The position numbers were made by a program, and so were the translations under genes. Below, in pieces: positions 10,006-20,138 of a DNA stretch of 49,228 bases. Position 1 is the first letter of the stretch; every line of letters begins with the position of its first letter. The stretch lies in contig JAJJLU010003583.1 in NCBI GenBank assembly GCA_023807065.1, positions 1 to 49,228 on the forward strand, read 5' to 3'. Source of the DNA: Isotricha intestinalis. Lineage: Eukaryota > Ciliophora > Litostomatea > Vestibuliferida > Isotrichidae. The notes below the pieces were generated by a model that searched no databases, was not told the origin of the DNA, and saw nothing but the letters and a program-made list of their open reading frames with translations.

Positions 10006-10280
10006 ATGGGAAATAATTGTGATTGTTTAAATGGAGAACAAGAAGACGAAATGATAGAGATAAACAGCAAGAAAAAATATAATTATAAAAAAACAGTAAA
10101 AAAAATTAAATTATAAATAAATAATTATAGCCTTTACCATCAAATTCGGCAAATCAAATATATTATGATAAAGATGATAATTTTGATAATATAATACCAA
10201 AAATTGAACAAGTAACTAATGGTAATAATCAAGAAATTGAATATCAAAATGGAAATGTTAATGTTATTGTTCCTGGTTAA
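10006..10280 (+). CDS. Small MGNNCDC protein, two exons, probably lipid-anchored
   Basis: Spliced CDS join(10006..10095, 10131..10280) encoding 79 residues. Exon 1 starts MGNNCDCLNGEQEDEMIEI: Gly2 with Asn3 suits N-myristoyltransferase, and Cys5 and Cys7 are typical palmitoylation positions. Without splicing the frame stops seven codons into the intron; removing the 35-base GT-AG intron joins Thr30 to PLPSNSANQIYYDKDD in frame. The rest is acidic and Asn-rich and ends NVNVIVPG. Such dually acylated N-termini target proteins to the plasma or ciliary membrane. The ATG follows a run of A like other starts here. Function is unknown; the intron and start are inferred from sequence only. Confidence 0.7.
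10096..10130 (+). other. 35-base GT-AG intron
   Basis: Begins GTAAAAAAAA and ends AATTATAG. It has a length of 3n+2 and contains a stop in the upstream frame. Removing it restores one open frame through the small MGNNCDC gene. Confidence 0.75.
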
Positions 10281-10433
10281 AAAAGATTTAAAAATAATTG
10301 TTTAATAATAAATCAATTCAATTTAAAAAAACCAAAAAAATAGGTTAAAAGAAAAATAATATTTAAAAAAAGTAATAAAATATTTAAAATTGAATACTAT
10401 TTTTTTTATTTTGAATTAATTATTTAATTAAAT

Positions 10434-11522
10434 ATGTCGAATAACTATAACTATAATAATTATTATAATCAAAATAATTTCCATAACAGAAATAAAAATT
10501 TTCAAAAGAAAAAAAATATATTTTCAAAAAATGGAAATATAAGAGAAATAGAGATAAATTCAATAAGTCAAACAGAGCCAACAGAAAAATATCAAAATAT
10601 AATAAATAAAAAAAGCGATAATGAAATAAATCAAATAGATCAATATGATAATATTTCAAAAACAAACGATGAAACATTGAGTATAACAAATTTTAAACAA
10701 GAATTTACAGGAACAAATACAGATGATATTATTTTTAGAGATTTTGTTACTTCTCAAGTTAAAACTTTAGTTTCTAAATTAGATGATTTTGACTTTGAAA
10801 AAAAATTAAATGAAATTTCAAATAAAATAAATGATGTTAAAATTTCTCTAGAAAATAAAATTGAAGATTATTATAAACAAAATGAAGAAGATATTATGGA
10901 AATTAAAGAATTATTTAATTGGCAAAGTATAAATGATTTAAGAGCTAAATTAAGTAATTTAAAAGGGGAAAAATATACTAAAAATTTTGTAATTTATAAT
11001 GTATTTGATTTTGAAAAATATTATGATAGTATATTGTCTTATGATTTAAAAGAAAAATTTTTTAAAAATAAAATTTCATTTTCTGAAATTATTAATTTAA
11101 TTTATAATGAACTTAATGAAAAAAAAGAAATAATAATTGAAAGTTTAAATGATAAATTTTGGTTTATTATAAATTCTTTTTCACAAAAACAATTTGAAGA
11201 AAATAAATTAATTATAAATATAAGTGGAAATGTTTATAGAATAATAAAACATTTTAGAGGATTATCAGATGATATAATTATTGATTTTGGAGAAATTATA
11301 AGTTTTTTAAATAAAAAAGAAAAAATAGATTCTGCGAAAAATACAATAAATATAATTATTAATGTAATTTATGAAATATTAAATAAGCAGATTGAATTAT
11401 CTGAATTATCAAATAAAATTTTTGCTTATGGACACATTTATTATGGGAAAAAATCTAATAATGTTGAAATAAAAGAATTCTATGAAAATTCTATTTTTTA
11501 TGATTTCATAGAATTAAATTAA
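10434..11522 (+). CDS. Unknown Asn/Ile-rich, mostly helical protein
   Basis: 362 residues, not recognised. The first 30 residues are a low-complexity Asn/Tyr tract (SNNYNYNNYYNQNN), followed by a Lys-rich segment and a disordered region to about 90. From about residue 95 the sequence becomes ordered and helical, with a likely short coiled coil (FDFEKKLNEISNKINDVKIS) and then an alpha-helical body rich in Ile, Phe and Asn. No Cys/His cluster, signal peptide or catalytic motif is visible. It lies downstream of the small MGNNCDC gene on the same strand, 153 bp away. Confidence 0.75.
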   Translation: MSNNYNYNNYYNQNNFHNRNKNFQKKKNIFSKNGNIREIEINSISQTEPTEKYQNIINKKSDNEINQIDQYDNISKTNDETLSITNFKQEFTGTNTDDIIFRDFVTSQVKTLVSKLDDFDFEKKLNEISNKINDVKISLENKIEDYYKQNEEDIMEIKELFNWQSINDLRAKLSNLKGEKYTKNFVIYNVFDFEKYYDSILSYDLKEKFFKNKISFSEIINLIYNELNEKKEIIIESLNDKFWFIINSFSQKQFEENKLIINISGNVYRIIKHFRGLSDDIIIDFGEIISFLNKKEKIDSAKNTINIIINVIYEILNKQIELSELSNKIFAYGHIYYGKKSNNVEIKEFYENSIFYDFIELN

Positions 11523-12091
11523 TACTCTTTTAAATAAATTTATTTAATCATATATATATTTAGAAATATATATAACTCTTCAAAATTAACAAATAGGAAT
11601 TTCTTTAAATAAAATTTTATTTAAATATTATTTTAATTAGAAATATAGAAAAATATAATTATAATTAGAATCAACTGTTTTTTTATAATAATCAATCAAA
11701 TACAAATTAATGAATAAAAAAATAACAATATATTTAATATTATTATTAAAAATATTACAAAGAGAATTAGAAAGATAATATCTCAAAATTTAGGAATTTT
11801 TTCATTTCATTTGAAAAACAATTGTCAAGAAATTCTTATTCATATTTCATTAAATTTAAAATATTTAGTATGATTTTTCACATTATTATAAAAAACTTTT
11901 TTTTTATTAATATGAGCAACGAAAGAAAAAAAGTATGTTAATTAAAAATATGCTATATATAATATTTATTATAGAAAAAATTAATGGAAATAAAATTATT
12001 TTAAAATATTTTTATACTTATTTTCAAATCAAAAAAAAATAAAAAAATAAATTTTTCAATAATTTATCTTTTTTATAATTGAAAAAAAAAT
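11523..12091. other. Intergenic region between convergent genes, no supported gene
   Basis: About 570 bp holding the 3' ends of the unknown gene (+) and eIF2-gamma (-). It contains TATATATA runs near 11553-11573 and a few open runs of about 50 codons without a good start, at the level expected by chance in such AT-rich DNA. No RNA gene was recognised. Confidence 0.55.
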
Positions 12092-13528
12092 TTAACTTTC
12101 ATCTTTTTCAGATTCCATAATTTCTCCTCTAAGAACTTCTCCCCATCCAATAAGTCTCCAACTTTTTTCAATTTTTTTAGAAATGGCAATTTTTTCTCCA
12201 ATTTCAGCACAAACAGGATTCATTAATTCGAAAGTGATTTCTTCTTGATTATCTCCATTAATTTTGATGACTTTTCCTCCAACACTAGTGCTTCCAACAT
12301 TAAGTAGAAGTACTTCTTGTCTTCTAAGTTCACCTACATGTTCCAAATTTCTATTTCCTTCTTTAGGCCTTACACCAAGTAATCTTCTCAATAAATGACA
12401 TCGTACATCGACTTTCGAAAAGATATCAGGTAATTTTCCAGGATGACCAAGAATTCTTCCAACTAAACGATTTCCTCTTGTTAAATGAGGATCAATTTTT
12501 AATCCAACTCCAATTAAACCTCCTGGAATGGCGTAAATTAAATTATTTTTCTCTGCTTGAAGAGATACAATTCTAGTGAAAATTTTTGTTATTTTTATAT
12601 CACCATTTGCATCCTTTACTATACTTCCTGGACGAATTTCTACTACTTCTCCTACTTTAAGTACTCCTCTTACTAATGTTCCTCCTGCTATTCCACCTTT
12701 TAAATTCTGTGATTCTTCACCTGGGTGATTCACATCGAAAGATCGAACAACGATAAAACGAGGAGGACTAGTAATATCTCTTTTAGGAACAGGTAATTGA
12801 CATAGATACTGTATAACAACATCAATATTATATTTTAATTGAGCACTAATCGGTATAATAGGTGAAGTAGAAGCATAAGTACCTTGAACGAATTTTTTAA
12901 TTTGTTTATATTGATCTTTAGCAGTATTATCTTTAATAACAATATCAATTTTATTTTGAACAATGATGATATTCTTAACATCCATATTTTCAACAGCAGC
13001 TAAATGTTCACTAGTTTGAGGTTGAGGACAAGGAACATTAGCAGCAACTAATAATAAAGCAGCATCCATAACAGCTGCACCATTAAGCATAGTAGCCATG
13101 AGAATATCATGTCCAGGGCAATCAACAAAAGAGACATGTCTTAATAAAGTCATAAGAGAACCACAAACTTCACATTTAGTTAAATCTTCCTTTTCACTTC
13201 CATATGCTTTATAACATTCTGGTGGAGCACATTTTGGACATTTATATAATTTAGCATTAGCATATCCTAAATTATATGTTATGTTACGCTCCTTTTCTAT
13301 TCTGTAACGAATTGTTTGGATTCCTGATATTGCACGAACTAATGTCGTCTTACCATGCGCTACGTGACCAATTGTACCTATGTTCATTGTGGCTTGACGA
13401 GACATTATTTCCTTTGTTAGTGGATTCACCTCACCTGAGTCTATTGTTGAAAATTTCTGCAAAGAAAGATTTGGCTGCTTTTCTAATATTTCTTTACATT
13501 CTGATTCGTTTGGGAGAATGTCTTCCAT
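12092..13528 (-). CDS. EIF2S3: Translation initiation factor eIF2 gamma subunit
   Basis: 478 residues, full length. eIF2-gamma is the GTPase core of the eIF2-GTP-Met-tRNAi ternary complex. Visible: the P-loop GHVAHGKTT, switch I with [19 protein letters not shown], a zinc knuckle with CPKC, PECY and CEVCG, switch [27 protein letters not shown] for guanine recognition and SAQLKYNI as the G5 region. Domains II and III follow ([60 protein letters not shown], and the C-terminal [13 protein letters not shown]). Codons are less A/T-biased than in neighbours, in line with high expression. It starts near a T/A-rich spacer and converges on the gene at 10434. Confidence 0.98.
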   Translation of the reverse strand: MEDILPNESECKEILEKQPNLSLQKFSTIDSGEVNPLTKEIMSRQATMNIGTIGHVAHGKTTLVRAISGIQTIRYRIEKERNITYNLGYANAKLYKCPKCAPPECYKAYGSEKEDLTKCEVCGSLMTLLRHVSFVDCPGHDILMATMLNGAAVMDAALLLVAANVPCPQPQTSEHLAAVENMDVKNIIIVQNKIDIVIKDNTAKDQYKQIKKFVQGTYASTSPIIPISAQLKYNIDVVIQYLCQLPVPKRDITSPPRFIVVRSFDVNHPGEESQNLKGGIAGGTLVRGVLKVGEVVEIRPGSIVKDANGDIKITKIFTRIVSLQAEKNNLIYAIPGGLIGVGLKIDPHLTRGNRLVGRILGHPGKLPDIFSKVDVRCHLLRRLLGVRPKEGNRNLEHVGELRRQEVLLLNVGSTSVGGKVIKINGDNQEEITFELMNPVCAEIGEKIAISKKIEKSWRLIGWGEVLRGEIMESEKDES

Positions 13529-13813
13529 TTTTATTTTTTTATAATATTGGTTTTTTATAATTTATTTTTTATTTTTTTTTTAAAAAAAAATATTTTTACA
13601 ATTTAAGGGTTTTTGGATTTTAAAGAAATTATTGCAATAAAGATTTAAATTTTATCTTAATTTATTTTCATAATTGTTTAATTGTATATATACCTGAATA
13701 CTAATTTATAAGTTATTTCATATTATTTAAACAAATTAAATTTGAAAATAAATCATTTTAATTGATTTTAAAAATTAATATTTATATTATACTTAATAAA
13801 AAAAATCCAAAAT

Positions 13814-15337
13814 TCAAATTGCTAAATTTTCAAACATTGATGGTTCTATAAATTCATCTGATTTAACATTTTTCAAATGATGAATCTTTAAATTACTCTT
13901 TTTAATATTTTGTACAATAATAGGATTTTTATTATTATTATTATTTACAATTAATTTTTTTATATCAACTATTTTATTATCATCATTAGGAGAATTTAAA
14001 AAATTAACAGATCTATTTTTTTTAAATTTATGAGTTGTATTAATATTTTTATTATTAGGAACATCCATTTGAAATTTTAATTTAACTGACTTAATTTTAT
14101 CAAGGTGTTTTTTTGTAGGTAAATTTTTTGAACTTTTAGCAGATATTACATCTTTTTTAGGTACTTCATTTTCATCATCACCAAATAAAAGACTTTTAGT
14201 AAAATTTTTTATTTTATCTTTACTAAAAACTTTTTCATGATGATTATTATGAATAATATTGTCATTATTTATATCAATTGAAGTGAAAGTTTTACACATT
14301 TTAATTTCATTTGGAATATATGTTTTATTTCTTAATATACTTTTCTCTTTTTCAGGAGTACAATGAAAATTATTTATATAAGGAGTATTGATTTTTAATT
14401 CATCATCATCTACATTTTCCTTATTTAAATATTTATTATTTATAATAAAAGGGTGAATTAATATTTCTTCAATTTTAATTCTTTTCTTAGGATCTTTCTC
14501 TAACATTTTCTCAATTAAATCTTTACATTCTTTACTAACATTTTCATTAATTTTATAATTTTCATTAATAATATTATGAACTAAAATATTTAATTTTTCT
14601 TTTTGTTTTTCTTCAGTATCAAAAGGATTATATCCATGAATTAATTCATAAAGAAGAACACCTAAAGACCAAATATCAATAGATTTATCATATTCTTCAT
14701 TATTAATTATTTCAGGTGCCATATATTCCATTGTACCACAAAAAGTTTTTCTACCATAATCTTTATTTAAAATAACACTCCAACCAAAATCACATAATTT
14801 ACAATTATTTTTATCATCAATTAAAATATTTTCTGCTTTTATATCCCTATGAATTATATTATTTTTATGTAAAAAATATATTGATTTACAAACTTGATAA
14901 AAAAAATTATAAGCATCATATTCACTTAAAGCTTTTTTTCTTCGAATTATAGAATATAAATTTCCATTATTAACATATTCCATAATCATATAAATAGAAG
15001 TAGTATTTTCATAATAATTATATAATTTTACAATATTAGGATGAAATATTCTTCCTTGTATTTCAATTTCATCATAAATAGTTTGTAAAGTATTTAAAGT
15101 ACTTAAAATAAATTTTTTTTCCATTTGTTTAACTGCATAAATTTTTTCTGAAACATAATCTTTAGCTATATAAACTTCACATAAAGCTCCTTTACCAATC
15201 ATAAATTTTGTTCCTTTTGTATTAACTGGAACTAAACGAGATAAAGTAATTTCATTATCATATTGAGGTTTATCATAAAAAATACCTTCATCATTATTTA
15301 TTTTTAAATCTTCTTTATTAGAATTTGTGTTATTCAT
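13814..15337 (-). CDS. Aurora-like Ser/Thr protein kinase
   Basis: 507 residues ending in TGA. Kinase domain about 44-295: glycine loop IGKGALCEVY with Cys at the usual third Gly, AVKQ lysine K70, HRDIKAEN (163-170), DFGWSV (183-188) and the activation segment GRKTFCGTMEYMAPE. DFGWS together with R-x-T-x-C-G-T is the Aurora signature; T198 would be the activating phosphosite. RIKIEEILIHPF closes the domain. The C-terminal 200 residues are Asn/Lys-rich and disordered with several basic stretches. Aurora kinases act in mitosis and in cilium/basal-body control. The group assignment is good; whether this is the true mitotic orthologue is open, since ciliates carry expanded families of such kinases. 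Confidence 0.9.
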   Translation of the reverse strand: MNNTNSNKEDLKINNDEGIFYDKPQYDNEITLSRLVPVNTKGTKFMIGKGALCEVYIAKDYVSEKIYAVKQMEKKFILSTLNTLQTIYDEIEIQGRIFHPNIVKLYNYYENTTSIYMIMEYVNNGNLYSIIRRKKALSEYDAYNFFYQVCKSIYFLHKNNIIHRDIKAENILIDDKNNCKLCDFGWSVILNKDYGRKTFCGTMEYMAPEIINNEEYDKSIDIWSLGVLLYELIHGYNPFDTEEKQKEKLNILVHNIINENYKINENVSKECKDLIEKMLEKDPKKRIKIEEILIHPFIINNKYLNKENVDDDELKINTPYINNFHCTPEKEKSILRNKTYIPNEIKMCKTFTSIDINNDNIIHNNHHEKVFSKDKIKNFTKSLLFGDDENEVPKKDVISAKSSKNLPTKKHLDKIKSVKLKFQMDVPNNKNINTTHKFKKNRSVNFLNSPNDDNKIVDIKKLIVNNNNNKNPIIVQNIKKSNLKIHHLKNVKSDEFIEPSMFENLAI

Positions 15338-15448
15338 ATTAGTTTTAAAATTATAATTTATTCAAAAAAAAAAAAAATAATTAAAATCCATTGACTTAAT
15401 ATTTATATATAGATATATATTATAATATGCATAAATATTGAAATAAAT

Positions 15449-16189
15449 TTAAAAGACATAATCTTTTATATTTTTCTTTTTCAATTTTTGAAGAAAAAGA
15501 AGAAAATCTTTACTTTGAATAAAAGAACAAATATTATCAACTTTATAATTTTTATCCCTTATAATATCCAAAGCTAAATCTTCTCTAAAAGAATAAAAAT
15601 GTTTCGGCCAAATTCTCTCAATTTGATTTAAAAGTTCTTTAAGAGAAATATTATTTTGATAAAGAGAAGGATTCCAAATATTTTTTGGAATATCCCATAA
15701 TTTATTCATTTTTGAAATTATGGAAGGTAATAAAGGAAAATTAACATGTTGTCTTTCTTTATTTGTAATCACTTTATTTGATTTATATTGTTCCTTTTGT
15801 ACAAAATCAAAATTATATTTCATAAAATTTGCAGGAGATGATGTTTTTTCATAATTTTCTCCATGAAAAATTATCGAAGTTTTTTTTATAGCATTTGATT
15901 CAGTTTTTATTATTTTATCATTTTCTGATGTGCTTCTTTTTTTATTTAACATTTTCCTTACTTCTTCATTTAATTGAGGAAAATTATTTGTTTTCTTTTT
16001 TTCTCCTATATGAAAAAGAAAAGTATCTTCTAATAATTCTTGATATCTATTTTTCTTTCTAATTATTCTTTTCTTCTTTTTTTCAGTTTTTAATTCATCA
16101 TGTTCTTGATTTGAAGTTTTAGAAGTTTCTTCATTTAATAAATCTATATCTTTATTGCTACTATTTGAAGAATCAGAAACAAATGACAT
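15449..16189 (-). CDS. Unknown basic protein
   Basis: 246 residues, not recognised. The start is Ser/Asn-rich (SFVSDSSNSSNKDIDLL), followed by a strongly basic patch EKKKKRIIRKKNRYQELLED (about 36-55) that could be a nuclear or basal-body targeting signal. The C-terminal third looks ordered (MNKLWDIPKNIWNPSLY, LLNQIERIWPKHFYSFREDL). No metal-binding or catalytic motif is visible. It follows the Aurora-like gene's promoter side on the same strand, about 110 bp away. Confidence 0.75.
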   Translation of the reverse strand: MSFVSDSSNSSNKDIDLLNEETSKTSNQEHDELKTEKKKKRIIRKKNRYQELLEDTFLFHIGEKKKTNNFPQLNEEVRKMLNKKRSTSENDKIIKTESNAIKKTSIIFHGENYEKTSSPANFMKYNFDFVQKEQYKSNKVITNKERQHVNFPLLPSIISKMNKLWDIPKNIWNPSLYQNNISLKELLNQIERIWPKHFYSFREDLALDIIRDKNYKVDNICSFIQSKDFLLFLQKLKKKNIKDYVF

Positions 16190-16614
16190 TAATTATTTAT
16201 ATTTAAAACTAAAATTATGAAATTTAATTATTTATTTGTAATTCTCTTTTCTTTTTAAGAAAAGAATTATGTCTTTCTTTTCATTATTAACTTATTTAAA
16301 GATATGTTTTAATTATATTTTACAATAGTTTTTTATTATTTAATTTATAAATAAATGCTAATTAATGAATAGAATTAATTTTTATTTCACAAAGAATTTT
16401 ACTTTGTAACCTTTTCTTTTTTAATTTATTTTTTTAATGCTTGAATTCAATAAATACGTATATATAAATTTTATTATGATAAAAAATTAAACAATGTATA
16501 ATATTCAAAAATAAAAAATAAAAATAAAACCTAAATCAAAAAACCAAGCGATAAAAATTAAAAAAAATAAATAAAATTTAAGAATAAAAATCCCAAAAAA
16601 AACAATAAAAAAAA
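16190..16614. other. Divergent intergenic region, promoters only
   Basis: About 425 bp between the starts of the unknown gene (-) and the coiled-coil gene (+). It is A-rich close to the downstream ATG (a long run of A/AAT between 16505 and 16614). No gene or RNA was recognised. It should carry both promoters. Confidence 0.5.
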
Positions 16615-18214
16615 ATGTCAAGCTCCCAGAGATACTATCCAAACAGTAAGAATAAAAAATATATAAAACCAAAAAAAAAAAATAGGTACAGTAGATATGA
16701 ATCAAATAAATAAATCAAAGGTAACTTTATGGAAAAATCGTGAAAGTGGAGAATCAAATAATAAGACAGGAGTAAAGAATCAAAGAAAAAGATTAGAAGA
16801 TCGAAAGGAAGTAGAAAGTGAATTTATAGAAAATCTAAAGAAGCAAATATACTTTATGGAAATGGAATTAAAATTAATGAAAGAAAGAGAAGCAGAGATA
16901 CAAAAAAGTGGAGGTTTCACTCAATTATTTAATGATGAAAGAGATCCTTCAACTCATATTTTACAATTAAAAACTAAATATGCTGGAATGAGAAAAAAAA
17001 TGGAAGATCAAATTTTAGAATTAAATGATAAAAAAAGAGAAGTTACGGGATTAAATGTTTCTTTAAAAGCAAGATTAGATACTTTACAAAAATTAGAAAA
17101 AGATGCTTATTTAAAATTACAAGAATATTCTCAAAAAGGAAATGAAAAATTAAATAATTTAAATGGAGATTTTATTTCTAAAAATAATGAAAGAGTTGAA
17201 TTAGAAGCAAATAATAATTTACAAAAAAATAATTTAAATAATGAATTAAAAAGAAATGAAGATTTAGAATATGAAATAACTTCAGGAACAGAAATGGATA
17301 AAATGTCAAAAGAAAATTTTGAAGGAGAAATGAAACTAGTTGAAGATATGACTGCTTTAAAAATTAAAGTTTATGATGAAACAAATAATAAAATTAAAGA
17401 AAAAGATGCTATAACAACAGAAGAACCTTATTATAAAACTGAATTAGAAAAAAATGAAGGTTACAAAACTAAAATTAAAGATCTTGAAAAAAAATTATTA
17501 GAATTTAATACTCAAGCCGAAGGAATGCAAATTGTTAATGATTATATTGTTAAAAAAAAAAATGATGTTATTAATGAAAGAAAAAAATACGTTGATTTAA
17601 ATGTTGAATTAAGACATGAAATTGATGCTAAAAATCAATTAAATCAAATTAGAATTCAGAAAAAAGTAAAAGAACATAACTCAGAAGAAATACAAGATTT
17701 AAATAATAAATTAAATGATCATAATGAAAAGATAACAGATCAAGAAAATAATCTTCAAAAAATATTAGAAAATATAAAGAAATATACAAATGAAATTATA
17801 TTAAAAAAAATACAATTAAGACATTTTGAAGAAAAAAGACAAGAATTAACAGAATCAACTGATGAAAAAATGAAAGAATTAACAGATTTAAGAACAAAAT
17901 TAGAAGAATTAACAAATCAAAATGAAGAATTAAAAGCAAAAATTGGAAAAGAAAAAACTGATAATGATTTAAATAGAAATAGAAATAAATTATTAGCTGA
18001 AGAATATTCTGCTATTTCTTCTAAATATGATTTTATTACTCAAAATTATGATTATACTACCAATCTTAAAAGAATTAAAATGGAGGATTTAAAAAATTTG
18101 GCAGAAACTAATAATATGGTTAATGGAACTATTGATACTTTCGTTGATAAAGTTGGAAATTTCAAAAAACAAAATATTAAAAGCTTACTTTCTGGTGTTG
18201 ATGATGAAATTTAA
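16615..18214 (+). CDS. Long coiled-coil protein, probably cytoskeletal or axonemal
   Basis: Spliced CDS join(16615..16645, 16686..18214), 519 residues. The first exon is only 31 bases (MSSSQRYYPN plus one base). The 40-base GT-AG intron joins it in frame to STVDMNQINKSKVTLWKN. An internal Met at 16697 would also be possible, but the upstream exon has an A-run start context and a clean splice. Residues about 50-500 are almost continuous heptad coiled coil. Conserved-looking pieces near the front are LKKQIYFMEMELKLMKERE and GGFTQLFNDERDPSTHILQL, which end the basic N-terminus. The form resembles ciliary or basal-body coiled-coil proteins of protists. No specific orthologue was recognised. Confidence 0.82.
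16646..16685 (+). other. 40-base GT-AG intron after a 31-base first exon
   Basis: Begins GTAAGAATAA and ends AAAAATAG, length 3n+1, phase 1. Retention gives an early stop. It is composed almost only of A and T. Confidence 0.7.
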
Positions 18215-19198
18215 AAATTTTTTTTTTGGTATTTAATTTTTTGAATTCTTTTTTTTTTAATAAAAAATATTTAATTGTTTTTTTTTAAATTTTTTTATTG
18301 TTGGAAGGAATTTTTTTTTTGGTTAATAATAACGTTACTTTAGACTTTATGAATGATTTAAAAAATTTTCAATAAAAATAACTGAAAATTAAAAATTATT
18401 TTTTTTTAATTTTTTATGATTATCATTTTTTTAATTTAATTTGAAAAAATAAATGTAAATAATGGAAAAATATAATATTATAAATGAGAATTAAATAAAT
18501 AAAATATAAAATAAATTATTCTTATACTATTTATATAACACTAAATGATTTAAAAGATGAATTTTAAAAATAACCAAACAATCGAAATTCAGTTTTTTAT
18601 TTGGAATTTCATATATTTTCTAGTTTTAAGAATAATATGATTTTTTTCTGCCTAAAAAAGATATATCAATAGGTTGAAGAAGAACTGATCATTCAATATT
18701 TAAAATTAATAATAAATTATAATGAACTATAAGGATTCTTTCTTTCTTTCAAAAAATTTTAAAAATTTTTATAAATAAATAAATAAAGTAAAATTGAAAT
18801 TTTCATTTAAATGAATTATATTATTTTCTCAATCTTTTATAAAAGGAAAAGATAAATCATTTTTTAAAATAGAATATAAAGTGGTTTTCTTTTTCAATTA
18901 TTAATTTTCTTAATTCGAAAAAACTTTTTCCTTTAATTACTTTAATTTTATTTACAATTTGAATTATTTATATTAATTAATTTTTATATCTTATTTTTTT
19001 CTTTTGATTTTTTAATAAATTATATTATCATTTATTTTTTTTATTATATTGATGTTTGAAACATTCTTGAATATCTTCCTTTTGCAAAATTTTTTTGCTT
19101 TATATTTGAAATTATTTTATGGTTTTTTAAAATGATACAAATATTAAGCAAAAAATTATTGATTAAAAGATATATTATTTTTAAAAAAAATAAAAAAA
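18215..19198. other. Large AT-rich intergenic region, no gene seen
   Basis: About 980 bp, one of the two largest gaps. It is full of T-runs just after the coiled-coil gene (18216-18320), consistent with a 3' end, and A/T homopolymers elsewhere. A slightly less biased segment lies around 18655-18700. No open frame with a convincing start, and no tRNA, snRNA or repeat was recognised. Confidence 0.5.
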
Positions 19199-19984
19199 AT
19201 GAAAAAATATATTTTAATCCCTTTCCTTATAACAATAATTAAAGCATGGTCATTAGATTCCTTATGGGAATACACATTAAAAAATAAGCCAAAATCAACA
19301 AATTATTATTTTCTAATGGATCCAGATAATCTTCTTTCATCAGAATCAAAAGATAATTTAGAAAGAAATTTAGTTCACTTATATTCTCAATGGAGTATAT
19401 ATGGATATTTTTTCCTAATAAAAAAATTAGACACACCTTCAATTGATGAAGAATATTTATCATCATTTATAAATTCACTTACTGATAAAATATCAAAAAA
19501 TATAAATTCTAATTTAAAAAAATCATTTATAACAATAATAACAGAAGATAGATATTTCATATATAAAATAGGAAATGAAATAAGAGCATCAAAGAAAGAA
19601 TTAGAAAAAATGAAAAAATCAACACAACAAAAATTAAAAGAAGAAAATGATTTATCTAAAGTTTTTTTAAATCAAATATCTAACTTAGAATATATAATTG
19701 ATCCTGAAGATGATGTTATTCCTGGATGGGAAGATGATCCTTATCCTATTGATGATCCTGATGATCTTGATGATCCTCAAAAATATGATGATAATCAAAA
19801 AGATATTTATCCTACTAATCCTAAGAAAGAATTTCATTTTGGAAAAGGATTTTATTTGACTGTCATTGTCTGTCTTATTTTACTCATTTTTTTCCTTGTT
19901 TGGCTATTTTATTCTCTTGCAAAAAGAGTTAAAAAAATGAACTCTGAGAAAATTGATTATAATATGTTCACTGAGAAAATTTAA
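19199..19984 (+). CDS. Single-pass membrane protein with TPM-like luminal domain
   Basis: 261 residues. The signal peptide is MKKYILIPFLITIIKAWS. A luminal domain of about 130 residues resembles TPM domains: YYFLMDPDNLLSSESKDNLERN near the front, then alternating strands and helices (YGYFFLIKKL, SFITIITEDRYFIYKIGNEI). An acidic Asp-Pro linker follows (DPEDDVIPGWEDDPYPIDDP and DDLDDPQ), partly encoded by repeated GATGATCCT units near 19733-19780. A transmembrane helix FYLTVIVCLILLIFFLVWLFY sits at about 218-238, with a short basic tail. TPM domains occur in membrane proteins of bacteria, plants and in nematode MOLO-1. The match is weak and by eye, so the domain name is tentative; the topology is clear. 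Confidence 0.8.
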   Translation: MKKYILIPFLITIIKAWSLDSLWEYTLKNKPKSTNYYFLMDPDNLLSSESKDNLERNLVHLYSQWSIYGYFFLIKKLDTPSIDEEYLSSFINSLTDKISKNINSNLKKSFITIITEDRYFIYKIGNEIRASKKELEKMKKSTQQKLKEENDLSKVFLNQISNLEYIIDPEDDVIPGWEDDPYPIDDPDDLDDPQKYDDNQKDIYPTNPKKEFHFGKGFYLTVIVCLILLIFFLVWLFYSLAKRVKKMNSEKIDYNMFTEKI

Positions 19985-20138
19985 TGAACAAATTTATTTT
20001 TTTTTCTTCATTGAATAGATAATAATTATAATAAAAAAGTATTTTAAATATATTAAACATATTAAAAAAAGTAAAAATAGATAACAAAGAAACAAATGAC
20101 CAAAAATTTAATATTAGTAAAAAAAAATAAAAAAAAAA

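Noticed and set aside
11710..11940. A short signal-like peptide frame (from 11710) and an overlapping open run of about 55 codons
   Set aside because: They are in different frames with no GT-AG solution, and open runs of this length are expected by chance in this composition.
11912..12015. ATG followed by seven codons, a GTATGT...ATTATAG intron-like segment and a short second exon
   Set aside because: The product would have only 17 residues, with no extension in either direction. Likely chance.
16505..16705. Minus-strand hydrophobic ORF before the coiled-coil gene
   Set aside because: Antisense of A-rich leader and first exon; Phe/Ile/Tyr-only composition typical of chance frames.
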